A stretch of 64,000 bases of DNA. Source: Xylanimonas oleitrophica. GTDB lineage: Bacteria > Actinomycetota > Actinomycetes > Actinomycetales > Cellulomonadaceae. Each line of letters starts with the position of its first letter. Within the stretch, counting starts at the first letter, position 1. Under the pieces are notes generated by a model. The model was not told the DNA's origin. It made no database searches and was given only the letters and a program-made list of their open reading frames with translations. Made by a program: the position numbers and the translations under genes. Location of the stretch: the NCBI RefSeq assembly GCF_003244315.1, contig NZ_QKWH01000009.1:1-64000 (forward strand), read 5' to 3'. Shown here piece by piece: positions 1 to 11,525 of this stretch.

Positions 1-153
1 CGAGAAGGCCGCCGCGAACAGCGCCGCCCAGCTCGCCGAGGCGCGGGTGCCGGGGGCGGCGCCTGCCCGGCGCGCTGGAGCGCCTCGCGCAGCGCGGCCT
101 CCCGTGCCCGCGCCTCGGCGAGCTGGGCGGCGCTGTTCGCGGCGGCCTTCTCG
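1..153. repeat. Perfect 47-bp inverted repeat at window edge
   Basis: Bases 1-47 are the exact reverse complement of bases 107-153, with a 59-base non-palindromic loop. The match runs up to base 1, so the true arm may be longer. It lies inside the coding frame of the coiled-coil protein, where it would make the protein read its own antisense. This is more typical of a fold-back at a contig end than of a biological hairpin. Confidence 0.85.
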
Positions 154-779
154 TTCTCGCCGGCGGTGGCCCAGCCCCGCTCGGCAGCCTGCCAGGCCCG
201 GTCGGCCTCGGAACGGACCGTCGCCGCCTGCCACCAGGCCCGCTGGGCGGAGCCGATCAGGTCGCCGTCGGCACCGCCTGCGGACGGGCCTGAGCCCCCG
301 GCACCGGGAGCGCCTGACGCCGTCGACCCGGACGAGCGCGACGACGCAGACCCCGACGACCCGGAACCCCGGGCGGAGGCCTCCGCCCGCCCGGCCCGCT
401 GCTGCGCCGCGCGCAGCTTCTCCTGGGCCTCCTTGTCCGCCGCCTTGCGCTGGGCCAGCCGCTGCTCCTCGGCCGCCTCGCGCTCGGCACGCGCCTTCTC
501 CTGCCCGGACAGCAGCCCCTGCTCACGCTCGGACGCGGCCTTGGCGTCGATCCGGCGCTTCTCGGCCAGGGCCTCGGCGTCCGCGAGCTCGGCCTGCACC
601 CGTGCCAGCTCTGCGCGCAGGTCGGCCTCCGAGGCGTGGGCTGCCGGCCCGTCGAGCCGTGGCGAGGCCCAGACGTAGGCGCTGACCGCGACGAGCGCCA
701 GGACCAGGCTGGCGGCCGCCAGGCGGGCCCGCCACCCGGTCGTGCGCCACAGGTCGGTGAGCTTGTTCTGGTCAGACAT
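1..779 (-). CDS. Membrane-anchored coiled-coil protein, C-terminus cut by window edge
   Basis: Function not recognised. From the ATG at 779 the frame stays open to base 1, so the gene is incomplete. The N-terminus (MSDQNKLTDLW) is short and followed by one membrane segment at about residues 20-40. After it come a long charged, Ala/Glu/Arg-rich coiled coil (about 50-130), a Ser/Gly/Pro-rich linker, and a second Ala-rich helical stretch. Start and synthase gene overlap by 8 nt (ATGTCTGA), so it is probably translated together with the GT2 synthase upstream and may be its partner; that is inference. The last visible codons (below about 107) run into an inverted repeat and read as unlikely Arg-rich protein, so they may be an assembly artefact. 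Confidence 0.6.
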   Translation of the reverse strand, partial: MSDQNKLTDLWRTTGWRARLAAASLVLALVAVSAYVWASPRLDGPAAHASEADLRAELARVQAELADAEALAEKRRIDAKAASEREQGLLSGQEKARAEREAAEEQRLAQRKAADKEAQEKLRAAQQRAGRAEASARGSGSSGSASSRSSGSTASGAPGAGGSGPSAGGADGDLIGSAQRAWWQAATVRSEADRAWQAAERGWATAGENEKAAANSAAQLAEARAREAALREALQRAGQAPPPAPAPRRAGRRCSRRPS

Positions 780-2409
780 ACAGGAGCGCCTCCAGGCCGA
801 GGATCACCGTGGCGATCGCGTACGGGACGAGCACGAGGGGGTTGCGGCGGCGCACCCGCTTGCGGGGCCGCCGTGCGGCCGGTGCCGGCTGCGGCCGCAC
901 GTCGACCGCCACCGCCGGGGCAGCCACCGCCGGGGCAGCCACGGCCTGGCCGGCCTGGCCGGCCACCTCCTCCCCACCCAGGGGGGCCGCGCCGCCGACC
1001 CCCGGCGGTGCGAGGGGTGCGAGGGGCGACGACGGCGCGAACATCGACGGTGCGACTCCGCCCGCAGGCGGCGGGGCGGCCGGTGCGCCCGGACGGTCCA
1101 CGACGTCGACCGGCGCCTGGGTGCCCTCCAGCTCACGCAGCTCCTCGAAGAGCTGGTCGGTGCTGCGGTCGTACGCACCGGCGCGCGTGCCCCAGCCCGC
1201 CACGTGCGCCATCCGCAGGAACCCCAGCAGCCGCACCGGCATCAGGAACAGCGAGGAGACGACGATGAACAGCGGCAGCCGCCAGAAGTCGGACGGCTTC
1301 TCCTGCAGGTGCCGCAGCTGGCGCACGGCCATCGACAGGACGGAGGAGACGAGCATCAGCCCGATCACCAGCAGCCACCCGCTGTTGCCGACGGACTCCT
1401 GGAGGATGGCCTGGTAGAGGTTGACTCCCGTGCCGGACACGGCGCGGTAGACCCACCCGGCGATGGTGCCCACCAGCATGAACGGCAGCAGGATGTCGGT
1501 CACGAAGAAGATCGCCAGCACGGGGGCGTGCGCCACCATCCAGGGGAGCATCCGCAGGGTGTTGTACTGGCTGCCGCGCGCCCAGCGCAGCTGCTGCTTG
1601 AAGAGCTTCTTGATCTGGAGCGGGGCGTCGGTGTAGACGAGCGACGTGTACTGGTAGACGGTCCTGTACCCCTCCTTGAGGGTGAGGTTCGTCAGGGTCC
1701 GGTCGTCCGAGACCTCGAGGAACACCCCCAGGAACTTCTCGGTCATGAACTTCTCCATGACGCGCACCAGGATGTTGCGCCGGAACGCGATGGTGCGGCC
1801 GGGCAGGCAGCCCACCTGCCCGAGCACCGACTGGGCCGGCATCGAGTACAGCGCCCGGTTGTTCTCCAGCCAGTCGGCCCACCGGGTGATCCAGCTGCGC
1901 TCGGGGTCCAGGATGCGCTGGCGCGTGGTGACCCCGCCGACCGACTCGTCGGCGAACGGCCTGAGCAGCTCGGGCAGCGTGCCCGGCGTCCACACGGTGT
2001 CGGAGTCGACGAGGACGGTGATCTCGCCGGTCGACGCCTCGGTGCCCACCTTGACGGCGTTGCGCTTGCCCGGGATCGGCGTGTGCGTCCAGCGCACGTG
2101 CGGCGCGAACTCGTCGCAGACCCGCTCGAGCGTCTCGTTGCGGGCCCCGTTGATCACCACGATGACCTCGTGCGGGCGCTGGGCCACGATCCGGCCCAGC
2201 ACGTCCCGGAACAGGTCCTCCGGCTCGTCGACCACGGGGATCACGACGCTCGCCGTGCCCGTGAACGTGCCGGTGTACGGCTTGTAGCGGCGCGACAGGA
2301 CGACCTTGATGAGCCACAGGGCCCACACCGTCGCGCTGAACGCGGCGAACAGGTAGAACTCGGAGTGGGAGTCCAGCATGTGCCGGACCTGGAGGATGAA
2401 GATGAACAT
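772..2409 (-). CDS. Processive family 2 glycosyltransferase (hyaluronan/cellulose-synthase-like)
   Basis: Membrane polysaccharide synthase, 545 aa. Residues about 15-37 form a membrane segment. The GT-A domain follows, with the nucleotide-sugar start SVVIPVVDEP, the metal-binding DSD (in VLVDSDTVW), an acceptor-site motif (SDDRTLTN) and the processive-enzyme motif QQLRW. Several more membrane helices follow (about 290-410), then a Pro/Ala-rich cytoplasmic stretch and a last helix near the C-terminus. This layout fits enzymes that polymerise and export a polysaccharide; the sugar cannot be read from the sequence. The start at 2409 has GAGGTGG upstream; M11 is an alternative. It overlaps the next gene by 8 nt. 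A leader of about 190 nt with two strong hairpins precedes it. Confidence 0.85.
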   Translation of the reverse strand: MFIFILQVRHMLDSHSEFYLFAAFSATVWALWLIKVVLSRRYKPYTGTFTGTASVVIPVVDEPEDLFRDVLGRIVAQRPHEVIVVINGARNETLERVCDEFAPHVRWTHTPIPGKRNAVKVGTEASTGEITVLVDSDTVWTPGTLPELLRPFADESVGGVTTRQRILDPERSWITRWADWLENNRALYSMPAQSVLGQVGCLPGRTIAFRRNILVRVMEKFMTEKFLGVFLEVSDDRTLTNLTLKEGYRTVYQYTSLVYTDAPLQIKKLFKQQLRWARGSQYNTLRMLPWMVAHAPVLAIFFVTDILLPFMLVGTIAGWVYRAVSGTGVNLYQAILQESVGNSGWLLVIGLMLVSSVLSMAVRQLRHLQEKPSDFWRLPLFIVVSSLFLMPVRLLGFLRMAHVAGWGTRAGAYDRSTDQLFEELRELEGTQAPVDVVDRPGAPAAPPPAGGVAPSMFAPSSPLAPLAPPGVGGAAPLGGEEVAGQAGQAVAAPAVAAPAVAVDVRPQPAPAARRPRKRVRRRNPLVLVPYAIATVILGLEALLYV

Positions 2410-2478
2410 CGGGCCACCTCGCGGAGGGCGGCGTCGCGCACGGCAGGCGGGACGACGCTTCGTCGGGTCTCTCGATGA

Positions 2479-2521
2479 GCGGCCGGTGCGCCGGCCGCCG
2501 GACGTCGCACCGGGCGGTGCG
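2479..2521 (-). promoter_or_regulatory. Two stable hairpins in the leader of the GT2 synthase
   Basis: One stem pairs 2479-2486 with 2491-2498 (8 bp, 4-nt loop), the other 2506-2512 with 2515-2521 (7 bp, 2-nt loop). Both lie between a candidate -10 (TAGCGT, 2604-2599) and the start codon at 2409. Neither has a U-run, so a terminator is unlikely. I cannot match them to a known riboswitch. Confidence 0.4.
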
Positions 2522-2683
2522 AGCGGAGTCCTTCGGTGCCTGTCGTCCGCCGCGCGCTGCGGACGGTGGAGAGCACCCCGTCTTTCCCCTGTGGTTCGAC
2601 GCTAAGCACGCCTGGGGCCCGGTGCAGCGCGGTGCGGGAGATTTCACACGCCGTTCATCACCCGGGTGCCTTCACCCGCTCGT

Positions 2684-2699
2684 GTCACAGAACGGTAAC
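2684..2699. promoter_or_regulatory. MtrA-like box upstream of the GT2 synthase
   Basis: GTCAC, six bases, then GTAAC, on the + strand. MtrA, the response regulator of actinobacterial envelope homeostasis, binds GTAAC-type direct repeats spaced by six bases. The site is about 80 bp upstream of the candidate -10 of the GT2 gene, and between that gene and the pyk terminator. Sequence match only. Confidence 0.4.
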
Positions 2700-2723
2700 G
2701 TCCTGGCGGTCGCCCGGACACGC

Positions 2724-2765
2724 GACGAGGCCCGCGGAGAGCATCAGCTCTCCGCGGGCCTCGTC
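2724..2765 (-). terminator. Rho-independent-type hairpin after pyk
   Basis: Perfect 19-bp stem (2724-2742 with 2747-2765) around the loop ATCA on the + strand, 31 bp beyond the pyk stop. It has no long U-run, as is common in actinobacteria. Confidence 0.75.
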
Positions 2766-2796
2766 CGCACACCCGCCCCGGCAGGGGCGGTTCACC

Positions 2797-4227
2797 TCAC
2801 TGGCGGCCGGTGTCCGTGCTGCCGACCTTGTGCACCAGGATCGAGTTGGTCGTGCCCGGCACGCCCACCGGGGCGCCGGAGACGATCACCACGCGGTCAC
2901 CCGGCTCCGCCAGGCCGTTGGCCTGGAGGGTCGAGTCGACCTGCGACACCATCGCGTCGACGGAGTCGACCTTGGGCACCTCGTACGCCTGGGTGCCCCA
3001 GCTCAGCGCGAGCTGGGCACGCACGGCAGGCTCCGGCGTGAAGGCGAGCAGCGGGATCTGCGAGCGCAGGCGCGACATGCGGCGAGCCGAGTCGCCCGAC
3101 TGCGTGAAGGTCACGTAGTACTTGGCGTCGAGCGTCTCGCCGATGGAGCGGGCGGCGGCCGTGATCACACCGCTGCGGGTGTGCGGCTGCGAGCCCAGCG
3201 GCGCGATGCGGTCGGCACCGAGCTTCTCCGTGGCCTCGATGATCTGCGCCATCGTCTGCACCGTGAGGATCGGGTAGTCGCCGACCGACGTCTCGCCCGA
3301 GAGCATGACGGCGTCCGCACCGTCGAGCACCGCGTTGGCGCAGTCCGACGCCTCGGCACGCGTGGGGCGCGGGCTGTTCGTCATCGACTCGAGCACCTGG
3401 GTGGCCACGATGACGGGCTTGGCGTTGCGGCGCGCGAGCTCCACGATCCGCTTCTGGATCAGCGGCACCTGCTCCAGCGGCATCTCGACCGCCAGGTCAC
3501 CGCGGGCGACCATGAAGCCGTCGAACGCCGCGATGACCTCCTCGAGGTTCTCGATCGCCTGCGGCTTCTCGAGCTTGGCCACGACGGGGACGACGCGGCC
3601 CTCCTCCTCCATGATCGCGCGGACGTCGTCGTAGTCCTTGGCGTTGCGCACGAAGGAGAGCGCGATGAGGTCGGCGCCGAGCTTGAGGGCCCAGCGCAGG
3701 TCCTCGACGTCCTTCTCCGACATGGCCGGCACCGACACGGCGGCACCGGGCAGGTTGATGCCCTTGTTGTTCGACACCGGGCCGGGGATCTCGACGGTGG
3801 TGACCACGCGGGGGCCCTCGACGGCAGTGACGCGCACGCGCACCTTGCCGTCGTCGATCAGGAGGGGGTCGCCCACCTTCGCGTCGTCGGCCAGACCCTT
3901 GTGCGTGGTCGACACCAGCTCCTTGGTGCCCACGACGTCCTCGGTCGTGATGGTGAAGGTGTCACCCTCGTTGAGCCAGTGCTTCTCGTCGCCCTCGAAC
4001 TTGCCCAGACGGATCTTCGGGCCCTGGAGGTCCACCAGGACGGCCACGTTGCGGCCCGCCGCCTTGGCGGCCTCTCGCACGCCCTTGTAGACGGCCTCGT
4101 GCTCCTCGAAGGAACCGTGGCTGCGGTTGATACGGGCCACGTCCATACCGGCGTCGACGAGCTTGCGGAGGTTCTCCGGGCTCGACGTCGCGGGGCCGAT
4201 GGTGCAAACGATCTTCGCTCTGCGCAT
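2797..4227 (-). CDS. pyk: Pyruvate kinase
   Basis: Converts phosphoenolpyruvate and ADP to pyruvate and ATP, the last step of glycolysis; cytosolic tetramer. The 476 aa match the usual bacterial length. The N-terminal MRRAKIVCTIGPA opens the TIM barrel, followed by the Arg/Asn substrate site (ARINRSHG), the B-domain around residues 70-170, and the K+/Mg2+ active-site region (VARGDLAVEMP). The C-terminal allosteric domain runs to the end. GGAG lies upstream of the ATG at 4227. It follows gltD on the same strand with a 174-bp gap, so it probably has its own promoter. A strong hairpin ends the unit. Confidence 0.97.
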   Translation of the reverse strand: MRRAKIVCTIGPATSSPENLRKLVDAGMDVARINRSHGSFEEHEAVYKGVREAAKAAGRNVAVLVDLQGPKIRLGKFEGDEKHWLNEGDTFTITTEDVVGTKELVSTTHKGLADDAKVGDPLLIDDGKVRVRVTAVEGPRVVTTVEIPGPVSNNKGINLPGAAVSVPAMSEKDVEDLRWALKLGADLIALSFVRNAKDYDDVRAIMEEEGRVVPVVAKLEKPQAIENLEEVIAAFDGFMVARGDLAVEMPLEQVPLIQKRIVELARRNAKPVIVATQVLESMTNSPRPTRAEASDCANAVLDGADAVMLSGETSVGDYPILTVQTMAQIIEATEKLGADRIAPLGSQPHTRSGVITAAARSIGETLDAKYYVTFTQSGDSARRMSRLRSQIPLLAFTPEPAVRAQLALSWGTQAYEVPKVDSVDAMVSQVDSTLQANGLAEPGDRVVIVSGAPVGVPGTTNSILVHKVGSTDTGRQ

Positions 4228-4401
4228 GTCTCCAGCCTTGTCATCGGGTGCCCCGGCGGTGCCGGGGCCTGCAGGCGCGGCGACCGCGCCCAGGTTCGTG
4301 CCGCGTCACGCCCGTGGGCGAACGCACCACGAACCATCCAAGACGCTCTATCGGACATCTTCCTCGTCAGCGTCGCCAAACAGCCAATCGACGCGCTGTG
4401 G

Positions 4402-5860
<1,459 letters not shown>

Positions 5861-5868
<8 letters not shown>

Positions 5869-8800
5869 GGGCCACCTCCATGATCTGCTCCCAGACGGTC
5901 TCGTCCCACTCGCCGTCCGAGCCACCGGCCGTCACCGGCCGGCCCTCGGCCTCGGCCTGCGCGAGCGCGGCACGCACGCGGGCCCAGCCGCGCGGCAGCA
6001 CCCGCGAGAACCGCTCGCGCGCCCCCGGGTCGTCCAGCAGGCCCTGGGCCACGTTCGAGCCGGTCTCCTCCACGTGCCGGCGCAGCAGCCCCTCGACGAC
6101 CTCCCAGTCGGCGTCGTCCAGCGGGTCCACGCCCAGCTCGCCGGAGGCCACGGCCTCCTTGTTCATCGCAGCCGTGCGCAGGTCCAGCACGTAGGCGGTA
6201 CCGCCCGACATGCCGGCGCCCAGGTTGCGGCCCGTGGGGCCGAGGACCAGCACGGTCCCGCCCGTCATGTACTCGCAGGCGTGGTCACCCACGCCCTCGA
6301 CGACGAGCGTCGCGCCCGAGTTGCGCACCGCGAACCGCTCGCCCACGCGGCCGCGCAGGAAGATCTCCCCCGCCGTCGCGCCGTAACCGATCACGTTGCC
6401 GGCGATGACGTTCGCCGCGCCCTCGAGCACCGCGGCCTTGTCCGGCCGGACGACGATGCGCCCGCCCGACAGGCCCTTGCCGACGTAGTCGTTCGCGTCG
6501 CCCAGCAGGCGCAGCGTGACGCCCCGCGGCACGAACGCGCCGAACGACTGGCCCGCGGAACCCGTGAGGGTCACATCGATGGTGCCGTCCGGCAGCCCCG
6601 CCCCGCGGTACCGGCGCGTGACCTCGTGGCCCAGCATCGTGCCCACGGTCCGGTTGACGTTGCGCACCGGCAGCTCGATGCGCACCGGACGCGCGTCCTC
6701 CAGCGCCTCCCGCGCCAGCTCGACGAGCTGGTTGTCGAGCGCCTTGGCGAGCCCGTGGTCCTGCGTCCTGACCTGGCGCAGCGCCGAGCCCGGTGCCGGG
6801 ACCGGCTGCTCGAGCACCGGGGACAGGTCGAGGCCCTGCGCCTTCCAGTGGTCCACGGCCTTGCGGGTGTCGAGCACCTGCACCTGGCCGACGGCCTCCT
6901 CGAGCGAGCGGAAGCCGAGCGACGCGAGGTGCTCGCGCACCTCCTGCGCCACGAACTCGAAGAAGTTCACGACGAACTCCGGCTTGCCCGTGAACCGCTT
7001 GCGCAGCTCCGGGTTCTGCGTGGCCACACCCACCGGGCAGGTGTCCAGGTGGCACACCCGCATCATGACGCAGCCCGAGACGACCATGGGGGCCGTCGCG
7101 AAGCCGAACTCCTCGGCACCCAGGAGCGCCGCCACGACCACGTCGCGGCCCGTCTTCATCTGCCCGTCGACCTGGACCACGATGCGGTCGCGCAGGTCGT
7201 TGAGCACGAGGGTCTGCTGGGTCTCGGCGAGACCGATCTCCCACGGGGTGCCCGCGTGCTTGAGGCTCGTCAGCGGGGAGGCCCCCGTGCCGCCGTCGTG
7301 CCCCGAGATCAGGACGACGTCGGCGTGCGCCTTGGAGACGCCGGCAGCGACCGTGCCGACGCCGAACTCCGACACGAGCTTGACGTGGATCCGCGCGCTC
7401 GGGTTGGCGTTCTTCAGGTCGTGGATCAGCTGCGCCAGGTCCTCGATCGAGTAGATGTCGTGGTGCGGCGGCGGCGAGATGAGCCCGACGCCCGGCGTCG
7501 AGTGCCGCACCTCCGCGACCCACGGGTACACCTTGGCCGGCGGCAGCTGGCCGCCCTCGCCCGGCTTGGCACCCTGGGCGAGCTTGATCTGGATGTCGTC
7601 GGCCTGGGTCAGGTACTCGCTCGTCACCCCGAACCGGCCGGACGCGACCTGCTTGACGCGCGAGCGGCGCTCCGGGTCGTAGAGGCGCTCCGGGTGCTCG
7701 CCGCCCTCACCGGTGTTCGAGCGGCCGCCCAGCCGGTTCATCGCGATCGCGAGCGTCTCGTGCGCCTCGGCCGAGATGGAGCCGTAGGACATCGCCCCGG
7801 TGTTGAACCGCTTGACGATCTCGCTGACCGGCTCGACCTCCTCGACCGGGATCGGCTCCCGCTCCGAATTGAAGCGCAGCAGCCCGCGCAGCGTCATGAG
7901 GCGGCGCGACTGCTCGTCGACCCGCCGCGTGTACTGGCGGAAGATGTCCATCCGTCCGCTGCGCGTGGCGTGCTGGAGGCGGAACACCGTCTCCGGGTCG
8001 AAGAGGTGCTCCTCGCCGTCCCTGCGCCACTGGTACTCGCCGCCCGTGGTCAGGCGCTGGTGCGGCTTGTGGTTCCCCGAGCGCGGGTACGCCTCGGCGT
8101 GCCGCGCCGCCACCTCGGCGGCCACGACGTCCAGGCCCACACCGCCGAGGCGGCTCGTGGTCCCCGTGAAGTAGTCGTCCACGAGCTCGTGGGACAGGCC
8201 GACGGCCTCGAAGATCTGAGCCCCGCGATAGGACATGATCGTCGAGATGCCCATCTTGCTCATGACCTTGAGCACGCCCTTGCCGAGCGCCTTGATGAGG
8301 TTCGCGACCGCCTTCTCCGGCTCGACGCCCAGGTAGCCGCGCAGCGCCATGTCCTCGACCGTCTCCATGGCGAGGTACGGGTTGACCGCCGCCGCGCCAT
8401 AGCCGATCAAGAGGGCCACGTGGTGCACCTCGCGCACGTCGCCGGCCTCGACGACGAGCGAGATCTTGGTGCGAGTGCGCTCTCGCAGCAGGTGGTGGTG
8501 CACCGCCGAGGTGAGCAGCAACGACGGGATCGGCGCCAGCTCGGCGTTCGAGTCGCGGTCCGAGAGCACGATGTGCGTGGCCCCGCCGGCGATCTGCTCG
8601 TCGATCTCGGCGAAGATCTCCTCGAGCCGGCGCTGCAGCGCTGCGCCGCCGCCGTTCACCTCGTACAGCCCGCGCACGGTCACGGCCCGGAAGACGCCCT
8701 CGAGCCGCTCGTCACGGTCGACGCGCTGGATCTTGGCGAGCTGGTCGTTGTCCAGCACGGGGAACGGCAGCACGAGCTTGCGCGCGTGCTCGGGAGTGTC

Positions 8801-10435
8801 CGACAGCAGGTTCGGCTCCGGGCCGATCGCGCCGCCGAGGGAGGTCACCAGCTCCTCGCGGATGGCGTCCAGCGGCGGGTTGGTCACCTGGGCGAACATC
8901 TGCGTGAAGTAGTCGAACAGCAGCCGCGGCCGGCTCGAGAGCACAGCGACCGGGGTGTCCGACCCCATGGCGCCCAGGGGCTCGGCGGCCGTGTTCGCCA
9001 TCGGGCCGAGGATGATCTTCAGCTCCTCGTCCGTGTAGCCGAACGTGCGCTGACGGCGCTGGACCGAGGCGGGGCTGTGCGCCACGTGCTCGCGCTCGGG
9101 CAGGGACTCCAGGCTGATCGAGTTCTCCTCGATCCACTGCTGGTAAGGGCGCTGGGCCGCGAGCTGCGCCTTGATCTCGTCGTCCTCCACGATGCGCCCG
9201 GCACCCGTGTCGACGAGGAACATCCGGCCCGGCTCCAGGCGGCCCTTGCGCACCACCGTCGCCGGGTCGAGGTCGAGGACGCCCGACTCGGAGGCGAGCA
9301 CCACGAGCCCGTCCTCGGTGACCCAGTAGCGCCCCGGGCGCAGCCCGTTGCGGTCGAGGACCGCCCCGATGAGCGTGCCGTCGGTGAAGGTCAGGCACGC
9401 CGGCCCGTCCCACGGCTCGATGAGGTTCGCGTGGTACTCGTAGAAGGCCCGCCGGGCAGGGTCCATCTCCGCGTGGTTCTCCCACGCCTCCGGGACCATC
9501 ATGAGCACCGCGTGCGGCAGGGACCGACCGCCCAGGTGCAGCAGCTCGAGCACCTCGTCGAAGCTGGCGGAGTCGCTGGCGCCGGCCGTGCAGACCGGCA
9601 TGAGCGGCGCGAGCTCGCCCAGGGCCTCCGACTCCAGGGTGCCCTCTCGGGCAGCCATCCAGTTGCGGTTGCCACGGACCGTGTTGATCTCACCGTTGTG
9701 GGCGATCAGCCGGAACGGCTGTGCGAGCGGCCACGACGGGAACGTGTTGGTCGAGAAGCGCGAGTGGACCAGCGCGATCTCGGACGCGTACCGCGGGTCC
9801 GAGAGGTCCGGGAAGAAGGGCTCGAGCTGGGCGGTCGTCAGCATGCCCTTGTAGGTGATGGTGCGGGCCGACAACGACGCCAGGTAGAGGTCGAGCTCGT
9901 TCTGGGCGCGCTTGCGCAGCCGGTAGGCGCGGCGGTCGAGCTCGAGGCCCGACAGCTCGCGGGAGGGGTCCGCGACCACGACCTGCCGGAAGAGCGGCAT
10001 GGACGCGCGCGCCGTCGGGCCCACCAGGTCGGCGGTGACGGGCACGTCGCGCCAGGCCAGCACGTCGAGCTTCTCCTCGGCCGCGATCGCGTCGAAGCGA
10101 CGCGCGACGGCGTCGGCCTCCTGCGGGTCGGCGGGCAGGAACGCCATGCCGATGGCGTAGCGGCCCGCGGGCGGGAGCTCGGCCGCGACGACGTCGCGCA
10201 CGAAGGCGTCCGGGATCTGGGTGAGGATCCCGGCACCGTCGCCGGAGCTCTCCTCGGCACCCACCGCGCCGCGGTGGTCGAGGTTGAGCAGGGCTGTGAG
10301 GCCCGCGTCGACGATGTCGCGGCCGGGGGTGCCGCGCAGCGTCGCCACGAAGGCGACACCGCACGCGTCGTGCTCGGCGGCAGGGTCGTACAGGCCCACC
10401 GCGGGCGCGCCGGCCCGGATCTGCGGCGTGGTCAT
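5861..10435 (-). CDS. gltB: Glutamate synthase large subunit
   Basis: Catalyses glutamine plus 2-oxoglutarate to two glutamates; the glutamine amidotransferase and synthase sites are joined by an ammonia tunnel. 1524 aa. The class II amidotransferase begins after a short propeptide at the nucleophile Cys (HDACGVAF). The central and FMN-binding synthase domains follow, with the 3Fe-4S Cys cluster in the [15 protein letters not shown] segment, and then the C-terminal beta-helix of GxGxxG-type repeats. GAAGGA lies 8 nt before the ATG at 10435, making that a better start than the GTG at 10441. A perfect 9-bp hairpin sits just upstream. Operon partner of gltD. Confidence 0.97.
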
Positions 10436-10451
10436 CAACACCGTCCTTCGC

Positions 10452-10473
10452 CCGCGCCCGTCACCGGGCGCGG
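10452..10473 (-). other. Hairpin between lgt and gltB
   Basis: Perfect 9-bp GC stem (10452-10460 with 10465-10473), 4-nt loop, ending a few bases before the gltB Shine-Dalgarno. It could be a terminator for the trp-lgt unit or an attenuating structure for gltB. There is no U-run. Confidence 0.4.
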
Positions 10474-10550
10474 CTTGTCATGCTGGTCGGGACGTCGTCG
10501 GCCCGTCGGTCTCGGCACCGGCCGCCGGGTGGTTCCCGGAGACCGTCGCC

Positions 10551-11525
10551 TCAGGCGCGTGCTGCTGGTCCCGGGTAGGGGCCCGCAGCCTCTCCTGCGC
10601 TCGTCTCGTCGCGGCTCGCGCCGCCGTCCTCGTCCATGCCGTCCGGGTCCTCGACCGGCTCGTCGTCCTGTGCCGCCGGCTCACGCCTCGCATCGGGCTC
10701 GCGCCCGGGGCGCAGCCTGCCGACCACGACGAATGCTACGAGCGCACCGAGCCCCACCACGAGCGACGTCCACACGTTGAGCCGCAGGCCCAGCACGTGC
10801 TCCGCCGTGTCGATCCGGAGCAGCTCGATCCAGACGCGCCCCAAGGTGTACAGGACGACGTACGCCCAGAATACGCGACCATGACCGAGTCGGTACCGTC
10901 TGTCGATCCAGACCAGAACCGCGGCGGCCGCGAGGTTCCACAACAGCTCGTACAGGAACGTCGGGTGAAAGAGCGTCCCTTCCGCGTACCGGGCGCCCGT
11001 CGCCGGGTCGATCGGCAGGTACGGGGCGTCGATCCGCAGCCCCCACGGCGCGTCCGTAGGGGCGCCGAACAGCTCCTGGTTGAACCAGTTGCCGAGCCGG
11101 CCCACCGCCTGGGCGACGAGCAGCCCGGGCGCGAGCGCGTCGGCGAACACCGGGAGCCGGATCCCCTGCCTGCGGGCACCGATCCAGGCGCCCAGCGCGC
11201 CGAGGGCGACGGCACCCCAGATGCCCAGGCCGCCCTCCCAGATGTACAGCGCCCGGACGGGCTCCCCGTCCGGGCCCCAGTACGGGCCCGGGGTGCTGAT
11301 CACGTGGTAGAGCCGGCCGCCCACGATGCCGAACGGCACCGCCCAGAACGCGATCTCCACCACGTCGTCGAACGTGCCGCCCGCCGTGCGGCGCACGAAG
11401 CGGCGCCCCGCGATCCAGACGGCCACGACGATGCCCGCCAGGATCGCGAGCGCGTAGGCGCGCAGCGGGAACGCCCCGAGGTACCACGTGTGCTCGGGCG
11501 GGCTCGGGATGACGGTCGGCAGCAT
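10551..11525 (-). CDS. lgt: Prolipoprotein diacylglyceryl transferase
   Basis: Transfers diacylglycerol from phosphatidylglycerol to the lipobox Cys of preprolipoproteins; multi-pass inner-membrane enzyme. 324 aa from the ATG at 11525, which shares one base with the trpA stop (TGATG), so coupling is likely. The Lgt signature is present (GRLGNWFNQELFG), as are about seven hydrophobic segments and the N-terminal pattern PLRAYALAILAGI. The C-terminal 60 residues are charged and Asp/Glu/Pro-rich, longer than in E. coli Lgt but usual in actinobacteria. Placement after trpA matches the order seen in many Micrococcales. Confidence 0.95.
   Translation of the reverse strand: MLPTVIPSPPEHTWYLGAFPLRAYALAILAGIVVAVWIAGRRFVRRTAGGTFDDVVEIAFWAVPFGIVGGRLYHVISTPGPYWGPDGEPVRALYIWEGGLGIWGAVALGALGAWIGARRQGIRLPVFADALAPGLLVAQAVGRLGNWFNQELFGAPTDAPWGLRIDAPYLPIDPATGARYAEGTLFHPTFLYELLWNLAAAAVLVWIDRRYRLGHGRVFWAYVVLYTLGRVWIELLRIDTAEHVLGLRLNVWTSLVVGLGALVAFVVVGRLRPGREPDARREPAAQDDEPVEDPDGMDEDGGASRDETSAGEAAGPYPGPAARA

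Noticed and set aside
742-2478. Long plus-strand frame opposite the GT2 synthase
   Set aside because: It is His/Arg/Asp-rich low-complexity protein without motifs, an antisense shadow of a GC-rich gene; the minus frame has full GT2 motifs.
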